64,000 bases of DNA, from the NCBI RefSeq assembly GCF_032598905.1, contig NZ_CP122458.1, positions 2,542,001 to 2,606,000 of the forward strand, written 5' to 3'. Positions 61,575 to 64,000 of this stretch are shown here, one piece after another. A model generated the notes under the pieces. It was not told the origin of the DNA, ran no database searches, and saw only the letters and a list, made by a program, of their open reading frames with translations. Within the stretch, counting starts at the first letter, position 1. Each line of letters starts with the position of its first letter. The position numbers and the translations under genes were made by a program. The stretch comes from Streptomyces sp. 11x1 (GTDB lineage Bacteria > Actinomycetota > Actinomycetes > Streptomycetales > Streptomycetaceae).

Positions 61575-62510
61575 TCAGAGGGACGCCGGGGCCACCTCCC
61601 CCGCTCCCCGCCGCTTCCTCCGCCACGCGTAGAGCGCCAGGGCGACCAGGGTCATCGCGTACGGGATGGTCGACACCAGTTGCGGTGGAACGTCGAGGGT
61701 GCCGAGCTGGACCGCCAGGGCCTCGGCCGCGCCGAAGCCGAGGGCGGCGAGGAAGACGCCCCAGGGGCGCAGGCCACCGAGGAAGACCGCGGCGAGGGCG
61801 ATGAAGCCGCGGCCGGCGGTCATGTCCCGGACGAAGAAGGACACGTACCCCATGCTGAGGAAGACCCCCGCGAGACCGGCGAGCGCGCCGCTGAGCGCGA
61901 GGCCCGCGTACTGGACGCGCCGTACCGCGATGCCGACCGAGGCGGCGGCGTCCGGCATCTCGCCGACCGCGCGGAGGTGGAAGCCGAAGCGGGTGCGGTA
62001 GAAGAGCCAGGCGACGAAGGGGGCCGCGAGGAAGGCCAGCCAGGTCAGCATGTTCTGGCCGCTGAGTACGTCCCCCAGCACGGGGATGTCCTCAATGCCG
62101 GGCAGGGGGACCGTGGGCAGGGTTCCGCTCTTCAGGCCGGACGTGCCGCCCTTGTCGCCGAGGAGGGTGAAGACGGCGTAGGCGGTGCCGCCGGACGCGA
62201 GCAGGTTGAGGCCGATGCCCGCGATGATCGCGTCGGCGCCCAGTTCGAGGCGGAGCGCGGCGAGGAGGACGCCGAGCAGGACGGCCACCGTCACGCCGGC
62301 GAGGGCGCCGGCCGCGACCGACCCGCTGTAGCCGGCGACCAGCGCGCCCGTGCAGGCGGCGCTCAGCATCTGGCCCTCCAGGGCGATGTTGCTGATGCCG
62401 GCGCGTTCGGCGACGAGTCCGCCCATGGCGGCGAGCAGATAGGGGGTGGCCACGCGCAGCACGGCCGCGAGGAAGGCGCTGCTGAGGACGACATCGAGAA
62501 CGGAACTCAT
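61575..62510 (-). CDS. ABC transporter permease, nucleoside/simple-sugar (BmpA-associated) type, second subunit
   Basis: This 311-aa membrane protein of the BPD_transp_2 family has about eight helices. It starts VLDVVLSSAFLAAVLRVATP and has the typical LVAERAGISNIALEGQML motif and the late ALAAVFLGGLRPWGVFLAAL. These permeases import nucleosides or related solutes. The start overlaps the stop of the partner permease (ATGA). Confidence 0.9.
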   Translation of the reverse strand: MSSVLDVVLSSAFLAAVLRVATPYLLAAMGGLVAERAGISNIALEGQMLSAACTGALVAGYSGSVAAGALAGVTVAVLLGVLLAALRLELGADAIIAGIGLNLLASGGTAYAVFTLLGDKGGTSGLKSGTLPTVPLPGIEDIPVLGDVLSGQNMLTWLAFLAAPFVAWLFYRTRFGFHLRAVGEMPDAAASVGIAVRRVQYAGLALSGALAGLAGVFLSMGYVSFFVRDMTAGRGFIALAAVFLGGLRPWGVFLAALGFGAAEALAVQLGTLDVPPQLVSTIPYAMTLVALALYAWRRKRRGAGEVAPASL

Positions 62511-63847
62511 CGGGCCTCCCCCTCACCGCGCGCACCACCGGGGTGTCCGTCGCCGTCCGCGTCGTGGGCGGCGCCCGGTCGGCCCTGCGGGTCCGTGCCG
62601 CCACGGCGTCGGTCGCCGACGCGTCCGCCGGTCGCGGGAAGGCCGTGTGAGGCTCCGCCGACACCCGACCGGCCGTCGGTGTGCCCGCCGGCACTCGTCC
62701 GGCCGTTCGAGGCAGCGCCGGTGACCGGTCGGCCCTGCGCGGCGGGCGCCGGGCCGCGGGCGAGGCGGCGTTTGAGGAGGTCCGGGAGGGCTTGGGCGGT
62801 GACCAGGAGGACGATGACCGCCTGGATCACGACCACGATCTCCGTGCCCACGTCCGTCTGCTGTTCCATGATGTCTCCCCCGGCGCGCAGGTAGGAGTAG
62901 AAGAGGCCGGCGACCACGACGACCAGCGGGTTGTTCCGGGCGAGCAGCGCCACCACGATCCCCTCGAAGGCGAGGCTCCCGGCGAGCCCGGGTTCGAGGC
63001 GCCCGTACACGCCCTGCACGAGATGCGCTCCGGCCAGGCCCGCGACGGCCCCGCCGATCACGAAGCTCCACTCGATCGCGCGGGGCACCCGGATGCCGCC
63101 GTACTCGGCGAAGTGCGGATTGGACCCGGTCATCCGGATGCGGTAGCCGAGCGGGGTACGGGTGACGAGCAGCCACAGGGCGACAGCGGTGAGCAGCATC
63201 AGCAGGAAACCGACGTTGGCACGGCCGAAGGGGATGCCGAGCCATTCGGTGAGGGGGGTCAGCGCGGAGTCCGGCTGGATGCGCTCCGAGTGGACCGCGC
63301 TGCTGCCGGGCTCCTTCAACGGGCCGTTCACCAGGTAGTCGTAGACGCGTACGACGATGGCGTTGAGCATCAGCGTCGCCACGATCTCGTTGGCGCCGAG
63401 CCGTGCCTTCATCGAGCCGGGCACGAAGCCCATGCCGGCCCCGGCGGCCGCCGCGGCGACCAGCGGGACGAGCACGACGGCGACGGGCGGCAGCGGCAGG
63501 AAGATCGCGACGGTGGCCGCCGCGAGCGCGCCCGCGTACAGCTGGCTCTCGGCGCCCAGGCTGATCTGGCGGGCCCGGAAGGGGATGGCCACCGACAGGC
63601 CGAGCAGGGTGAGTGTGGTGGCGTCCTCCAGCCAGCGGCCGACGCGGAAGGAGCGCTCCAACGGGCCGGTGAGCAGGGCCTCGTAGGCGGCGACCGGGTC
63701 CTTGCCGGTGGCGAGGATCACGAGGAAGCCGATGACGAGGGCCACCAGGACGGTCGCCAGGGTCATGCTGAGGTCGACGGCGAGGCCCCGGCGCCGGGTG
63801 GCCCGGTACTCCCGGCGGTCCTCGCTCTCGATGAGGGTGCTGGTCAT
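62507..63847 (-). CDS. ABC transporter permease, nucleoside/simple-sugar type, first subunit
   Basis: This 446-aa BPD_transp_2 permease has the pattern SVAIPFRARQISLGAESQLY, LGANEIVATLMLNAIVVRVY and GLAGAHLVQGVYGRLEPGL. A charged N-terminus precedes the first helix, and the last ~80 residues are a Gly/Arg/Thr-rich low-complexity tail (GHTDGRSGVGGASHG) unusual for the family. Its ATG overlaps the ATPase stop (TGATG). Confidence 0.9.
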   Translation of the reverse strand: MTSTLIESEDRREYRATRRRGLAVDLSMTLATVLVALVIGFLVILATGKDPVAAYEALLTGPLERSFRVGRWLEDATTLTLLGLSVAIPFRARQISLGAESQLYAGALAAATVAIFLPLPPVAVVLVPLVAAAAAGAGMGFVPGSMKARLGANEIVATLMLNAIVVRVYDYLVNGPLKEPGSSAVHSERIQPDSALTPLTEWLGIPFGRANVGFLLMLLTAVALWLLVTRTPLGYRIRMTGSNPHFAEYGGIRVPRAIEWSFVIGGAVAGLAGAHLVQGVYGRLEPGLAGSLAFEGIVVALLARNNPLVVVVAGLFYSYLRAGGDIMEQQTDVGTEIVVVIQAVIVLLVTAQALPDLLKRRLARGPAPAAQGRPVTGAASNGRTSAGGHTDGRSGVGGASHGLPATGGRVGDRRRGGTDPQGRPGAAHDADGDGHPGGARGEGEAR

Positions 63848-64000
63848 CAGGGGGTCGCCTTCCCGGAGTCGCCGGAACCGTGGTCGTCCAGCCCGGCTCT
63901 CAGCCGCTGCGGTGCGTGGTGTTCGACGCCGAGCATGTACAGGCCGACCCGCTTCTCGGTGAGGTCGGTCGTGTCGTCGAAGCGGCCGACGAGCCGGCCG
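63847..64000 (-). CDS. ABC transporter ATPase, C-terminal end (gene continues past window)
   Basis: The last 50 codons read LVGRFDDTTDLTEKRVGLYM, then LGVEHHAPQRLRAGLDDHG, and stop at 63847. Ending in EKRVGLYMLG is typical of the tandem sugar/nucleoside importer ATPases that precede such permease pairs. The catalytic motifs lie outside the window. Confidence 0.75.
   Translation of the reverse strand, partial: GRLVGRFDDTTDLTEKRVGLYMLGVEHHAPQRLRAGLDDHGSGDSGKATP

Overview
The window is a stretch of Streptomyces-type chromosome. GC content is very high, codon use is strongly third-position-GC, and most neighbouring genes in an operon overlap as ATGA or GTGA. Actinobacterial families are common: DUF5999, DUF6299, a class F-like sortase, a HATPase anti-sigma-like regulator, and a LacI-controlled secreted glycosidase locus. 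I see no rRNA, tRNA, CRISPR array or intact mobile element.

Layout. (1) 1-12.8 kb is a mosaic accessory block. It lies between two 96%-identical copies of one gene end (1-210 and 12475-12684) and also carries two copies of an 80-bp repeat (3214-3293 and 12733-12812). It holds an SNF2 helicase, an IS256-type transposase remnant, a SigB/F-like sigma factor with a long tail that overlaps an EamA-type transporter, a GT4 glycosyltransferase, an SDR, an HpnR-like radical-SAM/B12 enzyme, and decayed phage-type pieces (amidase, tail-fibre-like protein, tail protein I end). (2) 12.8-24.8 kb is a carbohydrate locus: GH43-AbfB, an (alpha/alpha)6 glycosidase, an ABC sugar importer, a LacI regulator with three perfect operator dyads, and a divergent multidomain glycosidase of 1217 aa. 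(3) 25-30.5 kb has a copper chaperone and the methylmalonyl-CoA mutase operon mutA-mutB-meaB. (4) 30.6-34.4 kb has a secreted 36-aa-repeat protein next to a sortase, a Tat-type beta carbonic anhydrase, a nonsense-interrupted DUF6299 gene and a DUF5999 gene.

(5) 34.4-46.4 kb is an aromatic acyl-CoA pathway resembling aerobic 2-aminobenzoyl-CoA or salicylyl-CoA catabolism: RidA, acyl-CoA dehydrogenase, benzoate-type CoA ligase, PaaX regulator, a flavin monooxygenase/old-yellow-enzyme fusion, and enoyl-CoA hydratase. It is split by a five-gene, fully translationally coupled sulfation module at 38.7-42.8 kb: sulfotransferase, small beta-rich protein, GT4, cysC, cysD, then a broken cysN. A shared dyad-centred promoter element links the two halves of the aromatic pathway across the module.

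(6) 46.6-64 kb holds a HATPase regulator, an arginine deiminase/ornithine carbamoyltransferase pair, an SPFH protein coupled to an NAD-kinase-like protein, a squalene/phytoene-synthase-like plus cis-prenyltransferase fusion, the Hen1-Pnkp RNA-repair pair, a phytase-like/5'-nucleotidase fusion exoenzyme, and the permeases plus ATPase end of a nucleoside/BmpA-type ABC importer running off the window. The most unusual items are the sulfation module inside the aromatic cluster, the shared element that may tie that cluster together, the prenyl-synthase fusion and the decayed island in the first 12.8 kb.
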